DNA of 64,000 nt from Coriolopsis trogii (Eukaryota; Basidiomycota; Agaricomycetes; Polyporales; Polyporaceae), in the NCBI GenBank assembly GCA_020543525.1, contig JAHYIO010000033.1, positions 1,426,001-1,490,000 on the forward strand, written 5' to 3'. The position numbers and the translations under genes were made by a program. The notes below the pieces were generated by a model. That model was given only the letters and a program-made list of their open reading frames with translations. It was not told the DNA's origin and made no database searches. The stretch's first letter is position 1. Every line of letters starts with the position of its first letter. Shown here one piece after another: positions 1 through 13,295 of the stretch.

Positions 1-303
1 TCGGCGAGTACAAGTATACAGGGCTTACGTTATACGTATACAGAACAGCTATATGTATTTGAGCTGGCACGAGGCCACTGCGTTCTGGACTGGGTGCTTT
101 TCCCTTGATCATCTGTCGTAGTGGGTGGTAAGTCCCCTTTCTGCCCGATATCGAAGCTCTCCTGTCTCTTCCTGGCGTGCGTCTGTAAGTATTCAGACAT
201 CTATGCATTCTGCCTAATATATATACTCTCCACATCCTGCAACCGCTGATTGTGCTCTCCCCAGCTCAATATTGTTGATTGCTTGCCCTTAGAGCTCTCC
301 TAC
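1..303. other. Intergenic, upstream of first DUF6533 gene
   Basis: No coding signal was recognised here. The stretch is pyrimidine-rich towards its right end and probably holds the promoter and 5' UTR of the gene that begins at 304. Confidence 0.5.
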
Positions 304-1969
304 ATGAACCCATCAACCATGGACTCGTGGATAATTATCTCTGAGTTCAGTGAGCTGTGCGTCCCTTTGGTTCAGACATGACAGTCGTCTGAGGCTTCTG
401 ATCTCAACTATGGATTCAGGACCACCTCGAATTACTTGGCCCTAGCAGGCATCGGTACGTTTGTTTTGCTGGGTACATGACATTCGTTTGTTATTCATGT
501 CGAGCAACCTGCCCATCTTAGCGATTGTCATATACGAGTACTTTTTCAACCTCGGCAGCGAGGTGGAGCTCTTCTGGACAGGCAAAGTCACCGGAGCGAC
601 GGTCCTCCTGCTCTGTAATAGGTATCTGATGTTGTCGGTGAATGTCTTTGGCTTGACATTCGGGCCTGGGTTCAAACCCAAGTCGGACATGGTGAGTTTC
701 CATAACCCGCCTTCGTTGTGGTTTCATCCAACTTTACTTGGGTACAGGGGTGAGCATGCGGCTCTCCAGCATGGAATCTGAACAAGGATCGACGTCTGAG
801 ATAAGGATATGCTCACAGCTGCTCAATGACCGTAAAGGCAGACAAGGTCCTGACGACATTCCAGTATATTCCCTGGGCTGGTAAGCTTTTCTCTCAGGCA
901 TCTGCACGCGAAGACAATGACGAAGTGTGCCGTGGTAGTCTTCTCCGCGCTTCGTACCTACGCGTTGAGTGACAACCGATATATGGGTATCGCTGTCTTC
1001 GTTCTATCTTCAGTCGTCGTCGCTATCAACCTCGTGAGTCCTCTTATCGCCTTCGCCAAACTCCCGCGAGTAATCTGATACACTACAGAGCGAGTTCGCT
1101 TACGGCTTCGATGGTGTAAACCATCCGGTGTACGGCTGTACTGGAATCGTTGGACTTTCTCAGGAACTTTTCAAACAGTACGTTGAAGGACGGTCTAAGG
1201 CTTATGGCTTCCGACGCACTGACACATACGACATTGAACTGTCAGGTGTGAGTTCCCCGCGCATCAAGTCGTGATGTTAACACTCAAGACCAGTAGTCAT
1301 AATCATATCGAGGACGTGTCTCATTGTGGCAGATGTGATTTCCATCAGCATAACATGGTACAAGCTCTACCGAAGAGATAGGCTGCAAGACGCACTGGGC
1401 AGGAATACCCTCACGAATGTCTTCCTACGCGACGGTCAGTTACTCTTCGCATCCCAACCCTAGAGTACTGTGCTCATTGGGATGCTCTTCAGGCACTCTG
1501 TACTTCATGTATGGATAGTAACGACATCATCTTCCCCAATACACCCTCATGCCCTGCTCGTCTTTTAGCGTTGTCCTACTCCTGAACGTTCTCCATTTAG
1601 CCTTGACATTACTATCTGTGTGTCTTGCATTTACTGGGCCGCAAATATTTGTATAGCTCTGACACTACGCACAGGTCGAACAAGCGAGCAGCAACTTTGT
1701 GTATGCCACTGTCCTCAGCGAGCCGTACGCAACACAGTTGCACTCACGCTACGCATACTCACGCATCCTTCAGCCTTACCGGAGTTCTCATGTCGCGGTT
1801 TTTACTCGATCTCCAACATGCAAATCAGAGCTCACGCCGCCTCGGAACGTATTCAGGGCCGTCGAATGTGGACACCTCCATAAATGGCGATTCGCTGGTC
1901 TTTGACCGAGTGATGGGATCGCTTGGCGGGTCTCTCGTCACGGAGAGCCTCCCTGCTCAAGATCTGTAG
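304..1969 (+). CDS. DUF6533 multi-pass membrane protein, array copy 1
   Basis: Basidiomycete DUF6533 family; molecular function is unknown. Joined exons give a short N-terminus (MNPSTMDSW...), then the family signature YEYFFNLGSEVELFW, a second hydrophobic helix, VFSALRTYALS, the helix SRTCLIVADVISISITW, FLRDG, and near the C-terminus MSRFLLDLQHANQ. Hydrophobic stretches suit about seven helices, so a plasma or endomembrane protein is inferred. The start was chosen because the 304/319 ATG frame, with a donor at gtgcgtcc and an acceptor at ggattcag, joins in phase 2 to TTSNYLALAGI; the same junction phase is found in the other four copies. The second intron is phase 1. A truncated monooxygenase follows after about 25 nt. 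Exon borders in the middle were not all fixed. Confidence 0.8.
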
Positions 1970-1993
1970 AACGAAATGAGAGAGTATTAGCAC

Positions 1994-2884
1994 ATGTCAA
2001 GGCTGCGTCTCAGGAATACCAGAGCGTTCGGTCGAGAGCGAGTCTTCGACAACAACGTCCGCCTGGATGGAGACGAGTCCAAGATCTACGACGCCGCCGG
2101 GAACATTCTCATGAGCGTGGGTGACCCTCTGCTCGTCCCCTTCCTGGCGGCCAGCACGAGCTTACGTTTTTGAACGGGACCGCTGCGACATCCTCGTCGG
2201 AGCCGACGGCGTACACTATCGCATCCGGACCCTTGTCACCCCCCGTTTGCCCGCTCTACGCGGGCGTCACGGGCGCAGAGATCTCTCTGCCTCCCTCGGT
2301 CATCTATGGAGGACGTCCGTGCGTTAGTCGGGAACGGGACCTCCTTCGGGATAACAAGGTCCTTGCCGCGCAGAGTCCTACCTTCTTCCGTACGTCCGAG
2401 GACTAGGTACCGGGTACTTCCCCGGGACCCGAACGAGGCCCGGAAGGCGCTGCTCGACGTGTACAGCGGATGGGTCCCGATGCTGCTAAAGCTGATTGAG
2501 AGGTGCGGCGATCTACAACTTGTACTACAAGCGCGTGCTGTACCACCTCCCTGTAGGCCACTGATGGGGGGCACGTCCCCGGAGTGACGCTCATTGGGGA
2601 CGCTGCACAGCTGCTGAGTCCCTTTGCTGGCGCCCGGGCGAACCTTGCGATGCTCGACGGTCTCGAGCTCGGCCTGGTGATTGTAGAGGCGTTCTCTGGG
2701 GGAAAGACGGCAGAGGAGCGGGAGTGCGATCGCTGCTTGAGAGCAGGAGATGTTCAAACTCGCCGGGGAGAACGCTGCCATTGCGCGGGATAACCTCGAC
2801 GTGTTCGTTCATCGGGACGCACCCCACGTCACTCTGGAGAGGATCAAGACGCACGTGTTGGGCAGAGATGAGGCTAAGCTTTGA
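1994..2884 (+). pseudogene. Broken FAD-dependent monooxygenase (TetX/salicylate hydroxylase-like)
   Basis: Family pieces occur in order but in different frames: DNNVRLDGDESKIYDAAG, then CDILVGADGVHYRIRTLVTP (the DG motif of class A flavoprotein hydroxylases), [35 protein letters not shown] followed directly by a TGA stop then [19 protein letters not shown] (the GD motif that binds FAD ribityl), and a tail [19 protein letters not shown] ending at 2884. At least three frame changes and one in-frame stop separate the pieces, and no short introns explain all of them. The N-terminal GxGxxG FAD motif is missing because copy 1 of the DUF6533 array ends just upstream. This is a 5'-truncated relic and not expected to make an enzyme. 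Confidence 0.8.
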
Positions 2885-3087
2885 GATATTCGCGTACTCG
2901 ATTTCATCTCTCAGCTGAGCGACTGGCCACGAATGTATATCTTATTTTTTTTTACTCCTGGGGGAAAGAGCAGCTGGTAGTCGGTATCTGTTGACCTCCT
3001 TCACAGGGTATACACTCGAGAGAGCATAGTCTGATGGTGAATATATCTAAAACAACAGCGTTACAGATGTGCGACCGCTTCGACAAT

Positions 3088-3954
3088 CTATACCACAAAT
3101 CCCTGCGAAAGTAGGCATGAGATGACGTACACGCACAGAAGTACCACAGACTTACTCCGTTGACTTTGATGGTCTGACCGTTGACCCACTTCGCATCGTC
3201 GCTGACCAAGAATGCGACAACGCCAGCGACTTCGTCCGGCTGACCGAGTCGCTTAGTCGGGTGGAACCCAGCGATGAAATTGATCTGCTGCTCGGTCTTG
3301 CCATTCCTGAAGAGGTCGGTGTCGATCGGGCCTGGGGCAACGGTGTTGACGTTGATACCTCGCGCGCCGAGGTCTTTCGCGAGAATGCGCGAGATCTGCT
3401 CTACTGCACCCTTTGTTGATACATAGAGCAGGTAGTTGGGCTGGACGGCGGACGCTGTCGTGAGCGAGGTCGAGAAGAAGACGATACGAGCGCCTGAAAA
3501 AGACATGTACGTCATCAGCCGAGGGGTAACATGGGGGCACGCAATGCGTACCTTCTTTCAAGTGTGGTGTTGCTGCCTGAACCGCGAAAAGAGGGCTTTT
3601 GACGTTCGTGTTGTAGTGCTTGTCGTATGCCTCCTCGGTGATCGTGCTCAGAGTGCCCATCTGCATGATCGCCGCATTGAGGATGAGGAAGTCAATGCGT
3701 CCGAATTGGCGCAGAGTCTCGTCCAGGAGGCGTTTGTTCTCGGCGAGGGAGGAGACGTCTGCCTGGACGATGACGGCCTTCCCAGCGCCCTTTGCGTTGA
3801 TTGCGTCGGCAACGCCTTGCGCGGCGGAGGCGCTGGCAACGTAGTTGATCACGACGTTTGCACCATCGGCGGCGAGGCGGGTTGCGATAGCGGCTCCGAT
3901 GGAGCGCGACGAGCCAGTGATGATAGCAACTTTGCCTGCGAGAGGGAGAGACAT
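3088..3954 (-). CDS. Short-chain dehydrogenase/reductase (classical SDR)
   Basis: Predicted NAD(P)H-dependent oxidoreductase of 251 residues, the usual length for classical SDRs. Exons are 3954-3552, 3493-3156 and 3102-3088, with introns of 58 and 53 nt. The start ATG at 3954 gives MSLPLAGKVAIITGSSRSIG with the TGxxxxxG cofactor motif; then NAA in FLILNAAIMQMG, the catalytic Tyr and Lys in YVSTKGAVEQISR, and VNTVAPGPIDTDLF. The last 15-nt exon supplies the typical end VNGGFVV; without this splice the frame would read through. The substrate cannot be told from sequence. The closest general type is the glucose/ribitol dehydrogenase or versicolorin reductase-like group. It is divergent from VPS10 and next to the broken monooxygenase, which may hint at a former small metabolic cluster (inference). 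Confidence 0.9.
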
Positions 3955-4929
3955 GGCAGTGGAAGGTTGGTTGGTCTGGTTGTGGTGCAAAAGTCGATGG
4001 AGAGCAGTTCGCATTTGGGAGAAGTTCGCCCGGACAGCAGCCTTTATAGGTCGACGCTTGCAACCCCAACTGCGGCTGACGAAAGTGATCGATAATCGTG
4101 CGGACTTCTGGTGGGTCTTCTGCAGCAAACGTCAGGAAACATCACAGAGGAGTACGTGACGTCTAAGAGTAGACGCGGACATGAGAGTGGGTAGTGATCG
4201 ACCCCCTCGCTGTAAACGTACCTCGAATTGATGTATAGTATCCCTTGTATCGCAGACGGCGAGGAGTTTTCATATCTGAACGTGTGTCTGTGAACAACAT
4301 CAGGTGCACCAACGGGCCTGCTTAGGGATCCTTCCCCGACAATGGCACGCCCTCTTACGCATCATCAACGAAGCAGCGAGGCGATCGCAACCCGCAAGCC
4401 TACATTGGGTGATCCTGCCTTAAACACCGTCTTCTCGCTCGGTTCGTCCAGTGGGTCACCAGCCCCCATCAATACTCTCACCGGGATCGGACACGCTGCA
4501 AGTGCTCACCGGTCACCATCTATACTCTCTATATGGGAGGAACAACATGCAGAAGGTCTAGAATGCAAGAACGACGCGCCGTCCGAGGCCATGGGTGCCT
4601 GAGGTTCCGAGAGGAACGTCTTCGCTAGATCGCGCTTGTAATGGGACTGAAATGATGTTAACAGGACACCGTGCAGAAATCGAGAAGAGATGGAGGTATG
4701 TAGTAAAGGTCAATATCGATATTCAACAGACCCAATACTGAACTTGGATTGGAGCTTAAAGGCTTAGTAATAAACACGCGTTTACTCACAGTGATAGGCT
4801 GTGTTTGATTGATAAGTACGTGTATCATCAATTCGAACGGCGACTATTAGCCCTCCACGTCTACTTACCACTTCCACCTGGCCGCCACCGCACTGCTCGC
4901 CGTGCTGCGCAGCGAGCAACAACTTCACC
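3955..4929. other. Intergenic between divergent SDR and VPS10
   Basis: About 975 nt between two divergently transcribed genes. Short open frames exist but have no recognisable domains or splice partners. It presumably carries both promoters; no specific regulatory motif could be supported. Confidence 0.5.
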
Positions 4930-7900
4930 ATGGCCCGCCACCACAGGGCCATGCTACTCGTTTGGAGCCTCGCCTGCTGGCTCCTCCTGGCTACCGCTCA
5001 GCAACCTCAACACACGATAACCCGCTTCGACAACTTCCCGGCACGCCTCTTCTTCTTTGATGACGCTACGGTGCGTGTACCGCGTGGCTGCACATGACCC
5101 GTTCCACTCATCCCGCGTCGCGTCTCGCTAGAATGCTATCTACCACGACGTTGAGAAAGGAGTCGCGTATGTCTCCCCAGACGAAGGGAAGTCATGGAAG
5201 CCGGCGGAGGGAGTGCCGGAGGGACAGGCCGCAATGGTCATTGAGCATCCTTTTGCCAATAGAGTGGTGAGTGTTCCTCCATATACCGCGGACAGTTGTG
5301 GGCATGGCAGTCGAGCTGGATGACGGGAACATCTGGGCCGCTATGTTTCAATGTCGCGCAATTTCACGCCTGAACCTCGTCCATTCCGTCTCTGGCCATC
5401 ATCCTGACAGTATGTATCTTAGGCGTATATTCTTTCAAGAGGGACGAAGCACTGGCGGACCATGAACCGTGGCGAGACATGGCAGTCGTTTGAGATGCCT
5501 CTACCTCCAGCATTGATTGGGCGACCACTATCCTTCCACTCGGACCCAGCAAAATCGGGCTACGTCCTGTATCAGGGCACGGCTTGCGATAGATCCGGAG
5601 GATGGCACTCAAGCTGTCATGATGAGGTCAGTACATGCATGCACGTTCTCTTGTATGACACTCATTGCAGCGTAGACGTACTACACCAAGGATGGCTTCA
5701 CCAGCGATGCCAGGCTCCTTTTCACCGACTCGTCACGATGCCAATTCGCGCACAGCAGCAAGGACTTTAAGCACGAAGCTCCTGCGGATCTCATCTACTG
5801 CGTCGGGTTTGAGTCTTCTTCTACGTCTGGCAGCCACTCTCTCCTGTCCAGTCGCCTGTTTTCTTCCACCGACTTCTTCGAGACCGAGCGCAAGATAGAA
5901 GACCTCGGTATCGGGAGTAGGAACGCGCGGGGCGTTGTCGCTTTCGCCATCGTGTCCAAGTTCGCAGTTGTGGCGATGAAGGACATCTCCGAGGGCTCAC
6001 GCGGCGACATGCTGCTGTATGTTACTGTGGACACGAAGACATGGGCTCAGGCGCACTTCCCACATTCGACATCTGCACGTCTCCGAGAGAACGGGTACAC
6101 GATCGTGGAGTCGACCACCCATTCACTTGCAGTGGACGTGCTTGTTCACGACATGAGCGCCATCGGAACGCTCTTCGTCAGTAACTCCAATGGAACGTTC
6201 TTCGTGGAGAGTCTCAAGGACACAAACCGTAATGAGATGGGTTATGTCGACTTTGAGACGATCTACGGAACCGAGGGTGTCGGTATCGCTAACACGGTGA
6301 AGAACGCCAAGGAAGTCGAAGCTCGTCGCGAACCCAAGCAACTCCAGACGAGAATCACCTTCGATGACGGTCGGTCTATGCTGCTCTGTTGTCTTCCTAT
6401 TATGTACTGAGCGAGTCTCAGGGCGGACTTGGTCTCGTCTGAGACCTCCTGCGCAGGACAGCGAACGTCACGGCATCCACTGCAATCCCAGCGACGACTC
6501 GTGCTCGCTTCATCTCCACTCCGTCACTCTGCCACATAACTTTGGCCGCGTCTTCTCGTCTCCAGCACCCGGCCTCATCATGGGCGTAGGGTCCATTGGC
6601 GAATACCTTGCACCATACGAGGAGTGCGACACGTTCCTCAGCACGGATGGTGGTCTCACGTGGCAAATGATTCGTATGGACGCCCACAAATATGAGTTTG
6701 GAGATTCTGGCAGTGTTCTTGTCGTAGTCAACGATGAGGAGGGAACGGACACGATCAGCTACTCGACTGACTTTGGCAAGTCCTGGTACGTCGCTCATAG
6801 AGTCGCTATGTCGCGCAGAACCTCACAATATTTTCAGGCAGACATATAACTACGGTCTCCGCATGCGGGCGCGGGTATTGACCACAGTAGGAGACTCGAC
6901 GTCCCAGAAGTTCCTCATGGTTGGTCTAGTCGCAAAGCGAGACCAGGGTGATCAGGGTCGCTACGCTGCAGTCTTCCTGGACTTTGCGACTTTGAATCGG
7001 CGCAAGTGTGGGGACGGTGATTTTGAGAAGTGGACGGCGCGTTCGGCTACTCACGAGTGCCTCATGGGTCATAAGGTATGTTGCAGGGATCAACATGCTA
7101 CTGCGACTGCTAACCCGCTCGGCAGCAAACGTATCAACGCCGCAAGCCGGATGCCAACTGCTACGTTGGCGAGAAGTTCCGTGACCCAGTCGCGCAGGAA
7201 GAACCTTGTCCATGCCAAGATGAAGACTTTGAATGGTGTGTGTCTGTCGTAAGAATCACGTTTCACGACTCAAATTGATTCTCCAGCGACTACAACTACG
7301 TTTTGGACGGCAATGAATGCAAACCCGCCGGGCCTGAGCCAATTCCTGCGAACGTTTGTCTTGAGCCCACTGACAAATATATGGGCTCATCTGGATACCG
7401 CAAGATCCCTGGAGACACCTGTACAGGCGGGTCAAAGAAGGATGCTCCTGTTGAGAAATCTTGCAGGGAGGCGCAACCCAAGGAAGGCGCAGTCATTCAC
7501 CAGACAGTAAGTGGATCTAGCCTTGTTTCCAGAACATCAGGCTGACCCCTTTGCAGCACCCCTTCCCAAGCCCGATTGTGCAATACTCCTACTTCCGCGA
7601 CTCGACTGTCATTCTCGTGAGACTCGCAGACAGCAGCATCTGGCAGTCTCCCAACGAGGGGTACACTTGGAGCCAGCTCCAACCTGAGGAGAAGTTTGTT
7701 GCCTTCTACCATCACGCCTTCTCCTCGGACCGTGCATACTTGCTCACGAACAGCAAACGGTTCTGGTACACTACGGATACGGGTCGCACGTGGAATAGGC
7801 TGGAGGGACCCACCGCCCCTAACAAGTTTGGTCTCCCGATTCTGCACTTCCATCCCAGCAAGTCCGACAACCTCATTTGGACCGGACAGGAGGGCTGCGA

Positions 7901-10222
7901 AGGCTCCGCAGAGAATTGTCACGTCAAGACGTTCTACTCACTCAAGAACGGTCGTGACTGGACGGAAATCGATACGTATGTGCGGAACTGCGCGTGGGCG
8001 CGCGACAAGGAGCTGCTCGTCGACCCGAACCAGATCATATGCGAGTCGTACAAGAACAAGCGGGGCAATCAGCGCTTCTTCGGAATGGACAATCCTCTTC
8101 AGTTGATCAGCGGTGGGGACTTCTACTCGAAGAAGACGAAGCTGTTCGACCACGTTGTTGGGTTTGCCAAGTTCTCGGAGTACCTGATCGTCGCGGAGGT
8201 TAGTAATCTATTCGTCTGACGCTAGCTATCGGGTGCTGACTCGCTTGTCCTCAGTATCAACCGCAAAGACAAGCTTTGGATGTGCAGGTATCGCTCGACG
8301 GGCGTACGTTCGCGCCTGGAGAATTCCCGCCGAACATGCGTCCTGAACAACACGTGAGTAAGCTCATTGTAAGCGCGGGACGGTTCGATGTTGATAAAGT
8401 TTCTTAGGCTTACACCATCTTGGAGTCAAGCACCAAGTCGGTTTTCCTGCACGTCACGACCTCGGAGCCGCCAGCGCCATACTGGGGGCATATCTTGAAG
8501 TCAAACTCGAACGGCACATACTATGGTCTCTCAGTTGACCACGTGAACCGTAATGACGCTGGATATGTTGACTTCGAGAAGATGATCGGCCTGGACGGTA
8601 TCGCACTCATCAACATCGTTGGCAACCCTGAGGAAGCTCCCCTGACGCACCGTAAGCTGCTGAAGACACGAATCACCCACAATGACGGTGCGTTTTGGCC
8701 CTTTCCTCGTCCCTCGGATGACCTAAGGGGGTATCTTCGTAGGTGGTACCTGGCGGGCCCTTGTTCCTCCCAAGAAGGATTCGCATGGCAGCCCATACGA
8801 CTGTACTTCCACGGTGGGTTGTATGACAACACTTCTCAAGCACCATCCTGAGGGCTTTCTATACAGAAATGCGCATTGCACATTCATGGATACACTGAAC
8901 GATACGACGTGCGCGCGACTTACAGCACTCCATCGGTGCCCGGGCTGCTCATGGCTGTAGGAAATGTCGGCGAATATCTCGAGGCGTACGATCAAAGCGA
9001 CACCTTCCTCAGTCGCGATGCTGGCTTCACATGGGAGGAAGTCCACAAGGACGCGCATCTCTGGGAGTTTGGTGACTCCGGCTCTATCCTCGTCATGGCC
9101 AACGACGAGGGTCCAACCGATCACGTGATGTTCAGTACCGACGAGGGTCTCTCCTGGCGCGAGTACAAGTTCAGCGACGAGGCTATGCGCGTTAAGGCTA
9201 TCGTCACTGTACCTTCAGACATGAGTCGGAGATTCATCCTCATGGGATACTACCCTCGCGCGAAGGACGCGGCGGTCGCCGTGCATATCGATTTCTCTGC
9301 GTTGACGCGCCAGAAGTGTGTCCTTAGCGTCGAGAACCCTGGCCAGGACGATTTCGAGCTTTGGAGTCCAAGTGAAGAGCGCGAGGAGCAGTGTCTCTTT
9401 GGCAAACAGGTGCGTCGATTGCCTATCTTCTGCAGTCGTTCTGCTGATCATGCCATCAGACGCTCTATCATCGTCGCAGGCGTGACAGGAATTGCGTAGT
9501 GGGTAATCAACCCAAAGCCCAAGAGAAAATTGTCAAGACGTGCCAATGCCAAGAGGTTGACTTCGAATGGTATGTTTTCAATGCGATGATTCAACATGCG
9601 GTGCTCAGAGGCCTCGCTTTCCATCAGTGAATTCAATTATAGCCGAGACGACGACTCTGGAAAATGTGTCCTCATTCCTGGCCAGAAGCCCCGCAATCCA
9701 GACCCCGCTGAGCAGTGTCGCAATGGAGAGGACTACTGGTACGAACTCACTCCGTACCGCAAGATTCCGGTCTCGATGTGCGACGGCGGCAATCGCCTCG
9801 ACCGCGGCACCGCCCACCCATGTCCAGGCGTGAAGGGACATGGCTTCTTCTTCTGGCTAATGATGCTGTTCATCCCTGTCTCATTCGCCGCTTTGATTGG
9901 CTACTGGTACCAGAGGCGGGGTGGATTCAACAGAGGGTGCGTTGCTAACAGATCGATGCATGACCGTACTGACAGATTGGCTCTCAACAGCGCCATCCGA
10001 TTGCCCGGAGGCGACACTGGGCCTAGGTACTCCTCGGACTCGGGCGCACTTGCGACACTGGCTAGCGTTCCGTGGTTCCTCATCGGCATCGGAGGCATTG
10101 CCTATGAGTGGGTGGCTGAAAAGGTGGATGAGGTTGTGACTCAGTTACGGGGGACGCGGGGATATCGCAATCTTCCTGTAGACGAAGACGCGCAGATTCT
10201 CCGGTTCGAGGACGAGGAGTGA
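4930..10222 (+). CDS. VPS10: VPS10 sortilin-type vacuolar sorting receptor
   Basis: Type I receptor that carries soluble hydrolases such as carboxypeptidase Y from late Golgi to the endosome/vacuole and is recycled by retromer. The start at 4930 sits in a strong context (caccatgg) and gives an N-terminal signal peptide ([17 protein letters not shown]). Two VPS10 modules follow, each with Asp-box repeats such as [27 protein letters not shown] and [10 protein letters not shown], and each closed by a cysteine-rich 10CC segment with paired motifs ([15 protein letters not shown] in the first, [15 protein letters not shown] in the second). A transmembrane helix ([21 protein letters not shown]) leads to a cytoplasmic tail ending in acidic ILRFEDEE. 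About a dozen short introns were removed, all GT-AG where checked. The two-module layout matches yeast Vps10. The tail has a second hydrophobic stretch ([20 protein letters not shown]). Confidence 0.95.
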
Positions 10223-11569
10223 GGCGTGGGGACGAATACCATCGCTGTCTCGTACACCTAGCATTGTTGTTTATTTACTAGTACCGCTTCCGCATCACCG
10301 CTGGCTCTAATATGCTCTCGATACAGTCTCTCAAGTATAGCTCTGGATGTATTTGCGTAATGTATGTATTGCTGTGACGGACCCTTTGCCCTCGTCCGGA
10401 CGATGAGCATAGTGGACGAGCATGATCATCGAAGACGATGCGCTTTGAGACCTTGTGTCACTCCCTCAAGTCAAGAAGCAGAAGAAATGTGTTTCAACGG
10501 AGCCTGCAGTCAAACCGGGGACAGAGGACCTCTGGAGTCTGGAACACTTCATGTACTAACCAGGGCTATGCTCGGGTATTGCCGGGGTGGGAGTTTTGAG
10601 CGCTCCTCCCAAACTCCTACCAGACACATTCAAGTTTGCCGCCATCGGAGTCGTCACGCACCCACTTTCATTCGCGTCACTGCGATGGGATCTTGCACCA
10701 TCCATCGGTCATAATTGCTGTTGCGGTGCCCCAATACCCCCAAACTCCTCATGTACGGGACAGTATAGATTATCCGACTACCCAGAGAAGTTATCAAACA
10801 ACCCGTCCACGTCGAACGCTGCGTACAACATCACGATTGCCACGGTGAGTATTCAACCTTGAGTATGCATTGCTAAGTGACCACTCCCCCTCAAAGACTT
10901 CCTGCCATATTGAAAGCGCGAATCCGCCGGCATTGGTGTACGCCACAAGCAACACGAGACATAACTGTGACACGACACGTCCCCAACTGGTCATGAGTCT
11001 GTTCATTGCCTTGCCTATGAATGGAAGGCCTATTGAGTTATATTTGTCCCGATAGCCACTCTCCACATGGGCTGTGGCACGGGCACGAGATGCTTCGAAA
11101 GTTCAATATGGCCTATGGTACCTGGCAGGATTTCGGGCATCGGCGACATCCTTTGATATTAGATCGCAATATCCAGGTCGTGATACCTCCTACCTCATTT
11201 TGATCCACTGGTCCCTATTACCACAGCTACAATCGAGACAAGTGAGGTTGTCTGGACGGTAAGGGAACGTGCGCCTTGCTTTTGGACGCTCGGGGAGACG
11301 TCACAGTATCGATGAAAATTTGCTCAGACAGCCTTCAACCACATTGCAGAACGTCCAGTCCAGGAAACACGCCATTCCACTACACCTCTACTCCGCACGA
11401 GTGCCTGCCCATGCCGTACAGCACATTTTCAACGCGATGTCAACGGAATCCCGATTCAGCACAATCGCAACTTGGCATGCATTAAATTCTGAGGTCTGAG
11501 GTCACTGACACCTCAACTTCCGGGCCCACTACCTGTCAACACGTCCACCCACGCCGCATCACGACTAAC
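10223..11569. other. Intergenic between VPS10 and DUF6533 copy 2
   Basis: About 1.35 kb. Several open frames of 60-115 codons overlap on different frames, but none shows a domain, signal peptide or plausible splice partners. I see no gene here. Confidence 0.5.
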
Positions 11570-13295
11570 ATGCACTACGAGAGAGCGTAAGGAGTTGCTT
11601 CCTACTATTATGCCGTCCTATGCTGACATTGAGCAACAGTATCGTTGCCAACTATTGCGCACTGGCAAGCTCCGGTACCGTCATCTGCTACATTGTCTTC
11701 TCATATCGCTGACCAAAGTCGAGTTCTCAGCGTTCTATATATATGACTACTCTCTCACACTGAGTCGTGAGGTCGATATGTTCTGGCGCGTGTCCTCCAC
11801 TACGAGTGCCGCTGTGTTGTACCTTTCAATTAGGTACTTCATGCTGGCCAACAGTGTGTACAACATCCTTATGTTGATCTCGATGTCTGATGAGGTCCGT
11901 CGTTCGCTCCTTCTTTGCATACCTGAGCTAACGTAACGCAGAGGTAGGGCACCATCGTCTCCGGCTTCACAAAAAACCGATATCTTACCCACGACTGTCA
12001 AGTTGCTCCGTGACCGTGAGGCTAGGATTCGCCTGGTTCATGGCCCAGTTCGTTCTTCCAGCCGGTAAGCCATCCAATACGACCGCCCAAACTTTAGTCT
12101 GACTGGCATTAGTGTTTTCTGCACTTCGAGCGTACGCTCTGAGTAGAAACCGCGCTCTTTCGTTGTTGATATTCATCCTCTGCCTGGCACCCATCGTCAC
12201 CGACATCGTAAGCTCCGTGATGAATCTTATAACCGTTCTGGAACTGAGACAGGGATCGGTAGCCTCACTTCGTTTTTGGGCTTGACGGACGAAACATCCC
12301 CGGAGTTGGATGTGGAACCATCTATACAGTTCGCCAGAGCAGCATGTTTGTGTTCAAAATGTGAGTTCCATGTAGTCAATGATACGTCTCCCGCTAACAT
12401 CATGTAGTCGTCTGTACAAGCTCCTTTGCTGCCTAGTAAATGTGCTATATTAACGCGTATGTCAAGTGACCATATTCTCCCGGGGTTCCCTCATAATCGC
12501 GGATGTACTGCTGATTCTGACTACCTGGATTTGTCTGTCGAGTCGCGGGCTGCTTCATGACAGCGTCGGATCGGTTAGGTTGAACTTCCCTCGGGTTCTT
12601 CTGCTTGACGGTGAACCCAATCTCGATCCGCTTCGGGTGTTCGCTACTGACAGTATGTTTTTTCACGCAAAGGCACGGTGTACTTCGTGTGAGTCCTACG
12701 CATGGCCTTTCCTGCCCGATTCCGTGATGGCGACTCTTGTCCGCAGCGTACTCTTGACTGTCAGCACGCTGCATCTCGCACTCAGCATGGCTTCCGTAAG
12801 TATCAACTCATACCGCATCGGAGCCGGTGGAAAACGACGATCTTATCGTTTCAGGTTCAAGGACCTTATGCTTCCAGTTATGTCAATCTGTTTTCCCAAT
12901 CGTCCGTGCCGCCTCTCGGTATCCCCATACCGCAATTCTGATACTTTGATTCTAGGATTTCCTGCTCCTTGGTATCTCGGTTCCTCCTCGACCTCCAGGA
13001 AGCGCATAGGAGAGTATCAGATGACAACTCGCAGGACGGCACGCGTCTCAACAAGATCCAAGAGAGCACGGTCGTCTTCGAACGGATGCTTGCTCCGCTG
13101 GCGTCCAGCATAGTCCCAAATATAGACCCGGGCCTGCACTCCGGACACTGGTCCCATTCTATAAGGGATGGAAGATCAGCCGAAGAGTTCGTGGATGGTG
13201 CAGTCGGCGATCCCGCAGGGCCGAGTCGTTGGGACGCAATTGTCGAAGTCTCTGCGACCTTCGACCCGGACTCCCACGGGGCGACACTGGCCTGA
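11570..13295 (+). CDS. DUF6533 multi-pass membrane protein, array copy 2
   Basis: Second member of the tandem family. The ATG at 11570 opens a 17-nt exon (MHYERA) that joins in phase 2, across a 58-nt intron, to IVANYCALASS, and then in phase 1 to AFYIYDYSLTLSREVDMFW. Further family blocks are FVLPA, VFSALRAYALSRNRALSLL (12113 onwards), VLLLDG, STLHLALSMAS, YVNLFSQS and LVSRFLLDLQEAHRRV, with a hydrophilic C-tail ending at 13295. The junction phases equal those of copies 1 and 3-5. The FTEP block found in the sister copies has drifted to FSQS here. No frame break was found. Function is unknown; a membrane location is inferred from hydrophobic segments. Confidence 0.78.

Noticed and set aside
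4342..4602. 86-codon plus-strand frame between SDR and VPS10
   Set aside because: No domain, low complexity, and no support as an exon of either neighbour.
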